Source of the DNA: Chloroflexota bacterium
Lineage (GTDB): Bacteria > Chloroflexota > UBA6077 > JACCZL01
Length of the DNA stretch: 64,000 bases
Assembly (NCBI GenBank): GCA_020850535.1
Contig: JADZEM010000174.1
Location: 1-64,000, forward strand
Direction of reading: 5' to 3'
A program made the position numbers and the translations under genes. Below are positions 17,026 to 25,189 of the stretch, piece after piece. Under the pieces are notes generated by a model. That model did no database searches. It was not told the DNA's origin and saw only the letters and a list, made by a program, of their open reading frames with translations. How positions within the stretch are numbered: position 1 is the stretch's first letter; every line of letters starts with the position of its first letter.

Positions 17026-18300
17026 GTCACGGTCAACCTCTTCAATGGGCTTGTCGGGCTCGACGCCGACCTCAACCCGGTGCCGGATCTCGCAGAGAGC
17101 TGGGTCGTCTCTCCGGACGGCAAGACGGTGACCTTCACGCTGGCGTCGGGTGTGCTCTGGCACGACGGCCAGCCGTTCACCTCGGCAGACGTCGCGTTCA
17201 CGTTCCAGGACATCCTGCTCAAGTACCACTCGCGCACCAGGGCCGGATTGGAGCACGTCCTCGAAGGGATCGATGCGCCAGACCCCCAGACCGTCGTCAT
17301 GCGATTCACGTCAGCGTATGGCCCGCTGCTCCAGCGCCTCGACGTGGTGGAGGCGGCCATCCTCCCCAGACACATCTACCAGGGCAGCGACCCGGAGCAC
17401 ACCGACGCCAACCTGCACCCGGTCGGGACCGGGCCGTACCGGCTGGCCGAGTATCGCAGCGGCGACATGGTCCGGCTGGTACGGAATGAGCGCTACTTCA
17501 AGCCTGGCCTGCCCTACCTGGACGAGCTGGTGTACATCATCGTCGCCGACACGGCCACGGGCGTCTGGGCCTTTGAGCGCGGGGACGTCGATCTGCTGAC
17601 CTCGACGCCGCCCACCGAGATGGCTCGGCTCCAGGCAGGCGGAAAGGCCGTTGTCAAGACGGCTGGCTTTGGCGACGGCAACTCGAACTGCCAGGAGACG
17701 ATGTTCTTCAACCTCCGGCGTCCGATCCTCCAGCGTCGTGAGGTCCGGCAGGCCATCGTCCACGCCGTTGACCAGCAGCGCATTCTCGACGAGGTGCGCT
17801 TCGGCCTGGGCAAGGTGGGGAGCAGCCCGATCTCCAGCGCCCTGGCCTGGGCGCACCATCCCCACGTTCGGCGCTACCCGCACGACCCGGCGCAGGCCGA
17901 GCGGCTGCTCGACGACGCCGGCTGCCGGCGGGGTACAGATGGCGTCCGCTTCAGCCTGGGCATGCCGTCGCTGGCCGTCCTGGAGAAGCTGCACGAGGCG
18001 ATCCGCCGCGATCTCGCTGCCGTGGGGATCGCCGTCCAGATTCGGCCGATGGAGTTCAACGCCGCGCTCGACACGCTGTTCATCAAGCGCGAGTTTGACG
18101 TCAGCATCTGGGGCTACTGCAACGGCCCAGACCCCGAGGTTGGTGTGACGCGAGCCCACGTCACCTCGAACATCAAGCCGATCCCGTTCGCGAATGTCGC
18201 CGCGTACGCCAACCCACGCGTGGACGCGCTGCTTGAGCGCGCCGCCAGCCTGATCGACCGGACCGAGCGCGCCGCCGTCTACGCCAGGATTCAGGAGGAG
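17023..18300 (+). pseudogene. Family-5 ABC solute-binding protein fragment (both ends missing)
   Basis: The reading frame from HVTVNLFNGLVGLD onward matches dipeptide/oligopeptide/nickel-type binding proteins: DLAESWVVSPDGKTVTF, LASGVLWHDGQPFTSADVAFTF, VGTGPYRLAEYRSGDMV and RREVRQAIVHAVDQQ. The signal peptide and about 60-80 N-terminal residues are absent. At the 3' end the frame passes directly into an aldehyde-dehydrogenase tail at YARIQ/EEIFGP, removing the C-terminal lobe. No ribosome-binding site or start is present. The open frame continues to 18600, so it has not accumulated stops, which suggests a recent event. Confidence 0.75.
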
Positions 18301-18600
18301 ATCTTCGGTCCCGTCCTCTCGGTGATCGAGTTCACCGACGTGGATGAGGCGGTCCACATCGCGAACGGCACCTGCTACGGCCTGGGCGCGTCGGTCTGGA
18401 CCCGCGACATCCAGCGCGCGATTCAGCTCGCGAAGAGCATTGAGTCCGGCCAGGTCTACGTCAACCAGTACGGCTCGGCCGGCGTCATCGGTGCGCCGTT
18501 CGGCGGCTACAAGAACAGCGGCTTCGGGCGGACGAACTGCGCCGACACGATCCTGGAGTACACCCAGATCAAGGCGGTCGTGTTCAACGCCGGCCAGTAG
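18292..18600 (+). pseudogene. Duplicated 3' end of an aldehyde dehydrogenase gene
   Basis: Bases 18292-18600 are about 96% identical (11 differences in the 300 bases from 18301) to 23992-24300, exactly 5,700 bases away. Both end at the same GGCCAGTAG stop. It encodes EEIFGPVLSVIEFTDVDEAVHIANGTCYGLG through the C-terminus, without the catalytic Cys or Glu. Fused in frame to the binding-protein fragment, it forms a chimeric ORF. Identity begins at CAGGAGGAG, which also fits the expected IQEE of the binding protein, so the joint lies in a short shared sequence. Confidence 0.85.
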
Positions 18601-18671
18601 GCTCCGGCGGCTGGGCCTCTGGCGGATCGGGCGTCCATCCGCTGGAGGTCAGCCCTGCCGCTACGCCGACC

Positions 18672-19256
18672 TCAGGGGAACAGCCGCTGCTCCATCAAGT
18701 AGGCCACCCGCTGAGCGAGGCACACCGGCCCCCACAGATCCACCCGGAAGCGGAAGGTGTGCTGCGAGCCGACCCAGGCGTCGGGCAGCGGGAGGATCCG
18801 GAACTTCCAGCCGCCCTCGGGCGGCAACTCGTACTGATCCGGCCACTCCTGCATCGTGACCAGGGTGTCCACCACCATCCCGAGCGTCGTCCCGGCCAGC
18901 GTGTGGGTCAGGGTGGGGGCGCCGTTGGCAGCGCTCCAGGCAGCGTGGCGCTCGCGCAGCGTCCCGGCGATCTCGTGGGTCAACACCACGTACGCCTCGG
19001 TGATCCACTGGGCGATATCAGGCTCCAACGTCGTGACGCTGGCGACGCCGAACCGCTCGCAGATCGTGGACAGCGACGCGACCTCGTCGCAGCGGCGCGC
19101 GTGCGCATCGCGGCGGGCGGCTGCACGCAGCCCCCGAAGATCGCGCTGGCTGACGGCTACCACAGGATGCCACCTCAGGAAGAAAGGATGGTCGGCGCGG
19201 CCACCGTCTGGGGCAAACGGGACGTTGGCGACCACGCCGACTGACACTGCCACCAT
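18672..19256 (-). CDS. Hypothetical protein
   Basis: A 194-residue protein with no recognised domain. The N-terminal third is Arg/Ala-rich and may not be part of the real gene. The C-terminal part is better conserved-looking: IAQWITEAYVVLTHEIAGTL, LAGTTLGMVVDTLVTMQEWPDQYELPPEGGW, then aromatic strands FRFRVDLWGPVCLAQRVAYLMEQRLFP. There is no signal or membrane segment. It lies between the mosaic remnants and an aldehyde dehydrogenase on the same strand. A downstream start is possible. Confidence 0.5.
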   Translation of the reverse strand: MVAVSVGVVANVPFAPDGGRADHPFFLRWHPVVAVSQRDLRGLRAAARRDAHARRCDEVASLSTICERFGVASVTTLEPDIAQWITEAYVVLTHEIAGTLRERHAAWSAANGAPTLTHTLAGTTLGMVVDTLVTMQEWPDQYELPPEGGWKFRILPLPDAWVGSQHTFRFRVDLWGPVCLAQRVAYLMEQRLFP

Positions 19257-19334
19257 CCCCGCGGGCGACGGCGGCAGGTCAGGATGTGCGTACGGCGGCC
19301 GGCCAGTCGCCGCACGCTGGTCGGGTGTCGGTTG

Positions 19335-20849
19335 CTACGAGGGCAGGGCCACCACCACCGACTTGACCTCGGTGTACAGCTCCAGCGCGTAGTGCCCCAT
19401 CTCACGGCCCCAGCCAGACTCCTTGTAGCCGCCGAATGGCAGCGCGGCGTCGAAGACGTGGTAGGTGTTGATCCAGACCGTGCCGGCCTTGAGTTCGGCC
19501 GCCAGCGCGTGGGCCTTCGCCACGTCCTTCGTCCAGATGCCGGCCGCCAGGCCGTAGGTCGTGTCGTTCGCGATGCCGGCCAGCTCGTTGATGTCGTCGA
19601 ACGGCAGCGCCACCACGACCGGCCCGAAGATCTCCTCCTGGACGATCTTCATCTCCTGCTTGGCGTCCACAAGCACCGTCGGTTGGAAGAAGTAGCCGCG
19701 CTCGCCGAAGCGGCTGCCGCCGACCAGCGAGCGAGCGCCCTGCTCCGCGCCAGACTGGAGGTAGCCGGTCACGCGCCGCAGCTGCTCGTCGGAGATCAGC
19801 GGCCCCATCTGGGTGTCGGGGTCGAAGGCGTTGCCGAGCTTGATGCCCTCGGCGGCGTCCGCCACGCCCTGGGCGACCTCGTCAAAGACCTTCCGCTGCA
19901 CGTACAGGCGGGAGCCGGCGTTGCAGCACTGGCCGTGGTTGAAGAAGATCGCGTTGGACGCCCCGGCGATGGCGGCCGGCACGTCGGCGTCGTCGAACAC
20001 GATGTTGGGTGACTTGCCGCCCAGCTCCAACGAGACCTTCTTGAGGTTGCCGGCCGCCGCCTGGACGACGATCTTGCCGACCTCGCCCGAACCGGTAAAG
20101 GCGACCTTGTCCACGTCCGGATGCGCCGCCAGGGCCGCGCCGGCCGTCTCGCCAAAGCCGGTGACGATATTCACGACGCCGTTCGGGATGCCAGCCTCGG
20201 CGATCAGCTCGCCGAGGCGCAGGGCCGTCAGCGGTGTCTGCTCGGCCGGCTTCAGCACCACCGTGCAGCCCGTCGCCAGGGCCGGGCCAAGCTTCCAGGC
20301 CGCCATCAGCAGCGGGAAGTTCCAGGGGATGATCTGCGCGACCACGCCAATCGGCTCGTGGCGGGTGTAGGCGAAGAACCTGTGGCCCGGCAGCGGGATG
20401 TTCGAGATCGGGATGGTGTGGCCCTCGATCTTCGTGGCCCAGCCGGCCATGTAGCGGAGCAGATCGACGGCCAGCGGCACGTCGGCGGCCCGGGCCACCG
20501 CCACCGGCTTGCCGTTGTCGAGCGCTTCGAGCTGGGCGAACTCCTCAGCGTTCTGCTCGAGCAGGTCGGCCAGCTTCCAGATCATCCGGCCCCGCTCGGA
20601 CGGCGAGACGCTCCTGCGCCACGGGCCGACCTCGAAGGCCCGGCGAGCAGCCGCGACGGCCTTCTCGACGTCCGCCTTGTCGCCCTCAGCCACCTGGGCA
20701 ATGACCTCTTCGGTGGCTGGATCGAACACGTCGAAGACCTTGCCAGACGCCGCCTGCACCCACTGGCCGTCGATGAGCATCGGGCGCGGGCTGCCGACGA
20801 ACTCGGCGACGTTCGCGCCCAACCCCGGCCTGCTCTCTGTCAGTACCAC
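19335..20849 (-). CDS. NAD(P)-dependent aldehyde dehydrogenase (class 1/2, betaine- or phenylacetaldehyde-type)
   Basis: A 504-residue cytoplasmic enzyme oxidising an aldehyde to the acid. Active-site residues are all present: Asn177 in IIPWNFP, Glu275 in LELGGKSP and Cys309 in NHGQCCNAGSR, the double-Cys form typical of ALDH1/2-like enzymes. The cofactor loop FTGSGEVGK (251-259) is intact. The GTG at 20849 follows GAGAAGGGG by seven bases; the longer frame adds 20 residues without a ribosome site. The putative promoter is TTGAAT-17-CATAGT, whose -35 lies inside a 52-bp palindrome. The aldehyde substrate is unknown. Confidence 0.9.
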   Translation of the reverse strand: MVLTESRPGLGANVAEFVGSPRPMLIDGQWVQAASGKVFDVFDPATEEVIAQVAEGDKADVEKAVAAARRAFEVGPWRRSVSPSERGRMIWKLADLLEQNAEEFAQLEALDNGKPVAVARAADVPLAVDLLRYMAGWATKIEGHTIPISNIPLPGHRFFAYTRHEPIGVVAQIIPWNFPLLMAAWKLGPALATGCTVVLKPAEQTPLTALRLGELIAEAGIPNGVVNIVTGFGETAGAALAAHPDVDKVAFTGSGEVGKIVVQAAAGNLKKVSLELGGKSPNIVFDDADVPAAIAGASNAIFFNHGQCCNAGSRLYVQRKVFDEVAQGVADAAEGIKLGNAFDPDTQMGPLISDEQLRRVTGYLQSGAEQGARSLVGGSRFGERGYFFQPTVLVDAKQEMKIVQEEIFGPVVVALPFDDINELAGIANDTTYGLAAGIWTKDVAKAHALAAELKAGTVWINTYHVFDAALPFGGYKESGWGREMGHYALELYTEVKSVVVALPS

Positions 20850-20924
20850 GGTGTACCCCTTCTCACTCGCAACGTTCGGTCTGGTGTGGCGACCAGCAAG
20901 CGCGAGCACCAGCCTGCGCGACTA

Positions 20925-20953
20925 CTATGGCGCAGACCACCCTGACTATTCAA
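20925..20953 (-). promoter_or_regulatory. Putative promoter of the aldehyde dehydrogenase at 20849
   Basis: On the minus strand TTGAAT (20953-20948) and CATAGT (20930-20925) are separated by 17 bases. The -35 element lies within the left arm of the 52-bp palindrome, so a protein bound there would block RNA polymerase. Confidence 0.5.
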
Positions 20954-20988
20954 ACACGGAATATTCCGTGTTTGAATAGTCAGGGTGG
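20937..20988. promoter_or_regulatory. 52-bp perfect palindrome with two overlapping 19-bp operator dyads
   Basis: The 26-base arms are perfectly complementary with no loop, centred between 20962 and 20963 on GGAATATTCC. Each outer arm holds CTATTCAAA/TTTGAATAG. Two 19-bp sites overlap: CTATTCAAA-C-ACGGAATAT (20946-20964) and its mirror ATATTCCGT-G-TTTGAATAG (20961-20979). These match the dyads at 22761, 25122, 31807, 31835 and 31972. There is no T tract, arguing for an operator over a terminator. Confidence 0.75.
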
Positions 20989-21055
20989 ACGGGAAGCTTC
21001 TCTGGGTGTGACGGGCGGCGCCCCAGCAGCGCGCCCACGACCATGGTCACCGCGT

Positions 21056-22549
21056 CTACAGCTGGATCACCACCGACTTCACCTCGGTGTACAGCTCCAG
21101 CGCGTTGTGGCCCATCTCCCGGCCCCAGCCGGACTGCTTGAAGCCGCCGAACGGCAGGGCCGGATCGCCGACGTTGTAGCAGTTGACCCAGACCGTCCCC
21201 GCGCGCAGCTTCGCGGCCACCCGGTGGGCCTTGCGGACGTCCGTGGTCCAGATGCCGGCGGCCAGGCCGTAGGTCGTGTCGTTCGCCCGCTGCGCCACCT
21301 CTTCGATGTCGTCGAACGGCATCGCCGAGATGACGGGGCCGAAGATCTCCTCCTGAGCGATCCGCATGCCGTCCTGCACGTCGGCGAAGACCGTCGGCGG
21401 GACGAAGTAGCCGTTGGCCAGCTCGCCCTCGGTCAGGCGCGCCCCGCCGACCGTCGCCCTGGCCCCCTCATCCGCCCCAAGCTGCAGGTAGCTAGTGACC
21501 CGCTCGATCTGCTGCTGCGAGACCAGCGGCCCGATCTGCACATTCGGATCGAGGCCGTTGCCGACCTTCAGCTCTGAGGCGAAGTTCGACAGGCGCTCCA
21601 CGAACTCGTCGTGCACCTTGCGCTCGACGAAGAGGCGTGTTCCAGCGCTGCAGATCTGTCCGGAGTTGGCGAAGACCGCCATCGCCGCCCCGGGGACGGC
21701 TGCGTCAAGGTCGGCGTCGGCGAACACGACGTCTGGCGACTTGCCGCCCAGCTCCAGGGACACCCGCTTCAGGTTCAGCGCCGACGAGCGGATGATCTCC
21801 TGGCCCGTCACGTGTGACCCGGTGAAGGCGACCTTGTCGACGTCGAGGTGCCGCGCCAGGGCCGCGCCGGCCGTCTCGCCGTAGCCGGGCACCACGTTGA
21901 CGACGCCATCGGGAACCCCAGCCTCCTGGCACAGCTCGGCGAAGCGGAGCGGGGTCAGCGGCGCCTCTTCGGCCGGCTTGAGGATCACGGTGCAGCCCGT
22001 CGCGATGGCCGGCCCGACCTTCCAGATACAGGCGCCGAGCGGCCCGTTCCAGGGGATGATCGCGCCGACGACGCCGACCGGATCCTTGAGGGTGAACGAG
22101 ACGTACTCGCCGGGCAGCGAGTTCTCGATGGTCTCGCCGTGGATGGCCGTCGCCTGTCCAGCGTACCAGCGGAGCATCCCGAGCGCCCGCCGCCTGGTGG
22201 ACATGGTGCGGCTGACCGGCGCGCCCATGTCGAGCGTGTCGAGGGTGGCAAGCTCCTCGAAGTGCTCCTCCACCAGATCGGCCAGTTTGAGCAGGATCGC
22301 CTGCCGCTCGTACGGCTTGACCTTGCTCCACGGCCCCTCGAACGCCGCCCGCGCCGCCCTGACCGCCCGGTCGATGTCGACGGCGTCACCCTCGGCGACC
22401 GTCGCGAGCACCTCCCCCGTGGCCGGATTGACGCTCTCGAAGGTCTTGCCCGAGGCCGCGTCGACCCACTGACCGCCGATCAGCATCTTCTTCGGCGTGC
22501 CGTCCAGGAACGGATGCCGCGTGTTGGCCCATGCGCCTGCTAGCGCCAT
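21056..22549 (-). CDS. NAD(P)-dependent aldehyde dehydrogenase
   Basis: A 497-residue enzyme of the same family as its neighbour, with Asn168 in IIPWNGP, Glu266 in SLELGGKSP, Cys300 in NSGQICSAGTRL and the cofactor loop AFTGSHVTGQ. It is full length, beginning MALAGAWANT with the oligomerisation strand MLIGGQWVDAASGK (22-35). It is transcribed away from the dehydrogenase at 22816; the 266-base gap contains a TATAAT and a 19-bp dyad. Together with 19335 it forms a same-strand pair separated by the palindrome. The substrate cannot be told apart from related aldehydes. Confidence 0.9.
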   Translation of the reverse strand: MALAGAWANTRHPFLDGTPKKMLIGGQWVDAASGKTFESVNPATGEVLATVAEGDAVDIDRAVRAARAAFEGPWSKVKPYERQAILLKLADLVEEHFEELATLDTLDMGAPVSRTMSTRRRALGMLRWYAGQATAIHGETIENSLPGEYVSFTLKDPVGVVGAIIPWNGPLGACIWKVGPAIATGCTVILKPAEEAPLTPLRFAELCQEAGVPDGVVNVVPGYGETAGAALARHLDVDKVAFTGSHVTGQEIIRSSALNLKRVSLELGGKSPDVVFADADLDAAVPGAAMAVFANSGQICSAGTRLFVERKVHDEFVERLSNFASELKVGNGLDPNVQIGPLVSQQQIERVTSYLQLGADEGARATVGGARLTEGELANGYFVPPTVFADVQDGMRIAQEEIFGPVISAMPFDDIEEVAQRANDTTYGLAAGIWTTDVRKAHRVAAKLRAGTVWVNCYNVGDPALPFGGFKQSGWGREMGHNALELYTEVKSVVIQL

Positions 22550-22603
22550 CGCGCCTGACCTCCCACCCCACCCGCAGCCCCATGACGAACGAGATTACTA
22601 CGG

Positions 22604-22632
22604 GCTAAACTGCACGCTTAGCTATGTATAAT
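22604..22632. promoter_or_regulatory. A+T-rich divergent promoter region with GCTAA/TTAGC dyad and TATAAT
   Basis: GCTAAACTGCACGCTTAGC (22604-22622) is a dyad with 5-base arms; TATAAT follows at 22627-22632. It lies 55-83 bases upstream of the minus-strand dehydrogenase start at 22549 and is the likely promoter area for one or both divergent genes. Confidence 0.4.
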
Positions 22633-22760
22633 ACCAGCGCTCGTGGGGAACGGCGGGTACGGAAGTAGCCGCTCGCGCTGCGGCCCAGAGCATCTGCGCC
22701 GGGCCGAGTGCGCGCCCGAGCGGCCGGCGAAGACCAGGGCGCGACCTCGACCTTGATACT

Positions 22761-22779
22761 CTATTCAAACTTTGAATAG
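22761..22779 (+). promoter_or_regulatory. Operator dyad CTATTCAAA-C-TTTGAATAG
   Basis: This perfect 19-bp dyad has nine-base arms around one central base. It sits 37 bases before the GTG of the aldehyde dehydrogenase at 22816, next to a TTGATA (22753-22758) that could be its -35. It is the cleanest member of the operator family described for this region. Confidence 0.75.
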
Positions 22780-22815
22780 ACTGTCAAGGAGCTTTCCGCA
22801 GGGAGGACTAGCATC

Positions 22816-24300
22816 GTGGCAGTGAGCGCTCCGCCTCAGACTCGGGCCCCTGGCATCCTCGAACAGGTTCCTGACGGTGTCCAGTTCATCGGGGGCGTCT
22901 GGACCCCCGCGAAGCACGGCGAGACCATCGCCGTCATCAACCCCGCCTCGGGCGAGCATCTGCGAAGCGTGCCGCGCGGCGGCGCCGACGACGTTGCCGA
23001 GGCCGTGTCGGCGGCGGCGGCGGCGTTCCCGAAGTGGCGCGACCTGAGCGCCACCCAGCGCGGCAACCTGATCCGCCGCTGGGGCGACATCTGCAACCAG
23101 CACGCCGAGGACATCGCGATCCTCGAGTGCCTGGAGGTCGGCAAGCCGTTCAAGGGGCCGGCCAACGTTGGCGACCGCGCCATCTACTTTGCCGGGCTGG
23201 CCGACAAGCTGACCGGCGACACGCTGCCCTCGGCCAACCCGAACGTGCTCGGCATCACCCTGCGCGAGCCGTACGGCGTCTGCGGCAGCATCGTCCCCTG
23301 GAACTTCCCGCCCCACCTGATGATGAGCGACGTGGCCCCGGCCATCGCGGCTGGGAATACCATCGTGGTCAAGCCACCCGAGGACGCGCCGATCACCTGC
23401 CTCTACCTGGCGAAGCTGGCGCAGGAAGCTGGCATCCCGGACGGCGTGATCAACGTCGTCACCGGCTACGGCTCCGAGGCCGGCTCGGCCCTGCCGCTGC
23501 ATCCGCTGGTCCGCCACATGAGCTTCACCGGCTCGCCGGAGACCGGCTCGAAGGTGATGACGGCCTGCGCCCAGCGGCTGATCCCGCTGCACCTGGAGCT
23601 GGGCGGGAAGTCGCCGCAGGTCGTGCTGCGCGATGCCGACCTCAACGCGGCGGTCCCACACATCGTCCGCAACTTCACCAGCAACGCCGGTCAGGTCTGC
23701 GTGGCCGGGACGCGGCTAGTGGTCGATCAGTCGGTGCGCTCGCAGATCGTCGAGGCGATCGCGGCCGAGATGGAGCGGGTGCGGGTTGGCCACTGGTACG
23801 AGGACGTGGACATGGGGCCGCTGATCTCCAAGAAGTAGGAGAATCGCGTGCTCGGCTACATGGACGTCGCGCAGCAGGAAGGCGTCCAGGTGGTCGTCGG
23901 CGGCAACAAGCTCGGCGGGGCCAAGTTCGACAACGGCTTCTTCGTCGAGCCGACGCTCTTCGACAACGTCAAGCCGGACATGCGGGTCGCCCAGGAGGAG
24001 ATCTTCGGTCCCGTCCTCTCGGTGATCGAGTTCACCGACGTGGACGAGGCGGTCCACATCGCGAACGGCACCCGCTACGGCCTGGGCGCGTCGGTCTGGA
24101 CCCGCGACATCCAGCGCGCGATTCAGCTCGCGAAGAGCATCGAGTCCGGCCAGGTCTACGTCAACCAGTACGGCTCGGCCGGCGTCATCGGTGCGCCGTT
24201 CGGCGGCTACAAGAACAGCGGTTTCGGCCGGACTGGCGGCGTCGACACGATCCTGGAGTACACCCAGATCAAGGCGGTGGTGTTCAACGCCGGCCAGTAG
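22816..24300 (+). pseudogene. Aldehyde dehydrogenase interrupted by an in-frame amber codon
   Basis: A full-length aldehyde dehydrogenase frame of 494 codons is broken at codon 341 by TAG (23836-23838). Translation is GPLISKK-stop-ENRVLGYMDVAQQEG; relatives have Gln there (SKKQxxRVLGY), so one CAG-to-TAG change explains it. Both parts are in the same frame with no indel. Glu261 (LELGGKSP) and Cys295 (NAGQVCVAGTR) are in the first part; the C-terminal EEIFGPVLSVIEF and oligomerisation segment are in the second. The start is GTG with GGGAGGA upstream, 37 bases after an operator dyad. The downstream piece may be re-initiated at GTG/ATG near 23848 but would be inactive alone. Recent inactivation, suppression or a sequence error are all possible. 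Confidence 0.85.
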
Positions 24301-24309
24301 GCCCGATGC

Positions 24310-24348
24310 GTGTCTCTGGCGGCAGGCGTGGCCTGCCGCCAGAGACAC
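24310..24348 (+). terminator. 17-bp perfect stem-loop terminator
   Basis: Bases 24310-24326 (GTGTCTCTGGCGGCAGG) pair perfectly with 24332-24348 around a five-base loop. It begins ten bases after the aldehyde dehydrogenase stop and lies between convergent genes, so it can act in both directions. Confidence 0.75.
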
Positions 24349-24398
24349 CCCACACCAGCCGGTACGCCTGACGCGCTGCCAGTCGTTGCCGGCCGTCT

Positions 24399-25064
24399 CT
24401 ACCGGGCGCGCATCGCCTCGAGGATCTGCTGCACCAACGGGTTGTGGCGGCGCTCGAAGCCGATGGTCGTCTGATCCATGTGGCCCGGACGCACCACCGT
24501 ATCCTCAGGCAATGGCATCAGCCGGCTCATGATGCTGATCATGATCCGCTCGAAGCTGCCATCGGGCGAGTCGAACTTGCCGACCGACCCCTGAAACAGG
24601 GTGTCGCCGCTGAACAGCACGCCGTCGGTGTAGAAGCAGACGCTGCCCGGCGTGTGCCCGGGCGTGTGGATCACCTTCAGGTCGACGCCCGCCACCCCGA
24701 CCGTGTCGTCGTGTGCCAGGAAGTCGTCGGGCTCGGGTGACGGCCGCTCGTGCCGCCCGAACATCCGCGGCGCCGAGGCCGGCATCCGCCGCGCGATCTC
24801 CAGGTCGTCGGCGTGGAGCAGGTACGGCGCGCCGGTCTCCTCCTGGAGCGCACGCACGGCCATGATGTGGTCGAGGTGCCCGTGCGTGCAGACGATCTTC
24901 TTGATGGAGACCTTCATCTCCCGCGCGAGCGCCTGAACCTCGCCGACCTCGTCGCCGGGGTCGATGCAGATCGCCTCGCCGGTGCGTCTCGACCCGACGA
25001 TGTAGCAGTTGGCCTGAATCAGTCCGACCACCGTGTGGCGGATCATCAGCTCGGTGGCGTCCAT
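24399..25064 (-). CDS. MBL-fold hydrolase (glyoxalase II-like)
   Basis: A 221-residue metallo-beta-lactamase-fold enzyme of the hydroxyacylglutathione-hydrolase-like group. It shows CTHGHLDHIMAV with THGHLDH (60-66), VIHTPGHTPGSVCFY, FSGDTLFQGSVGKFD and a C-terminal RPGHMDQTTIGFER. Such enzymes hydrolyse thioesters or related metabolites and often accompany aldehyde detoxification. ATG at 25064 has GGGGAGGG upstream. It is divergent from the acyl-CoA-dehydrogenase-like gene at 25190, with an operator dyad centred between them. Confidence 0.88.
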   Translation of the reverse strand: MDATELMIRHTVVGLIQANCYIVGSRRTGEAICIDPGDEVGEVQALAREMKVSIKKIVCTHGHLDHIMAVRALQEETGAPYLLHADDLEIARRMPASAPRMFGRHERPSPEPDDFLAHDDTVGVAGVDLKVIHTPGHTPGSVCFYTDGVLFSGDTLFQGSVGKFDSPDGSFERIMISIMSRLMPLPEDTVVRPGHMDQTTIGFERRHNPLVQQILEAMRAR

Positions 25065-25121
25065 GTGCCCTCCCCATCCCTCTCGTCGCGCTGGCGTCGC
25101 TTGACGCGCCGCCCCAACCCG

Positions 25122-25140
25122 GTATTCAATCGATGAATAC
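25122..25140. promoter_or_regulatory. Operator dyad GTATTCAAT-C-GATGAATAC
   Basis: The same 19-bp architecture as the site at 22761 (arms GTATTCA/TGAATAC, single central C). It lies 58 bases upstream of the glyoxalase-II-like gene and 50 bases upstream of the acyl-CoA-dehydrogenase-like gene, which are divergent, so one site could control both. Confidence 0.65.
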
Positions 25141-25189
25141 TACGCCGGTGTCGGCCTGTCCGCGCCGATCTGAGGAGAACTCCTCTCCC

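Noticed and set aside
16489-18600. Single 703-codon plus-strand gene
   Set aside because: Its first 178 codons are antisense to the aldehyde dehydrogenase and encode no family; real homology begins at HVTVNLFNGL. It is annotated as two fused remnants.
15670-18600. Explaining the mosaic purely as an assembly error
   Set aside because: The copied tail differs from its source at 11 positions, which a simple mis-join of identical reads would not produce. It remains possible that the two joints are false, so it is listed as a check.
20937-20988. Intrinsic terminator
   Set aside because: There is no loop and no T tract, and the arms match operator sites before other genes. A dual role cannot be excluded.
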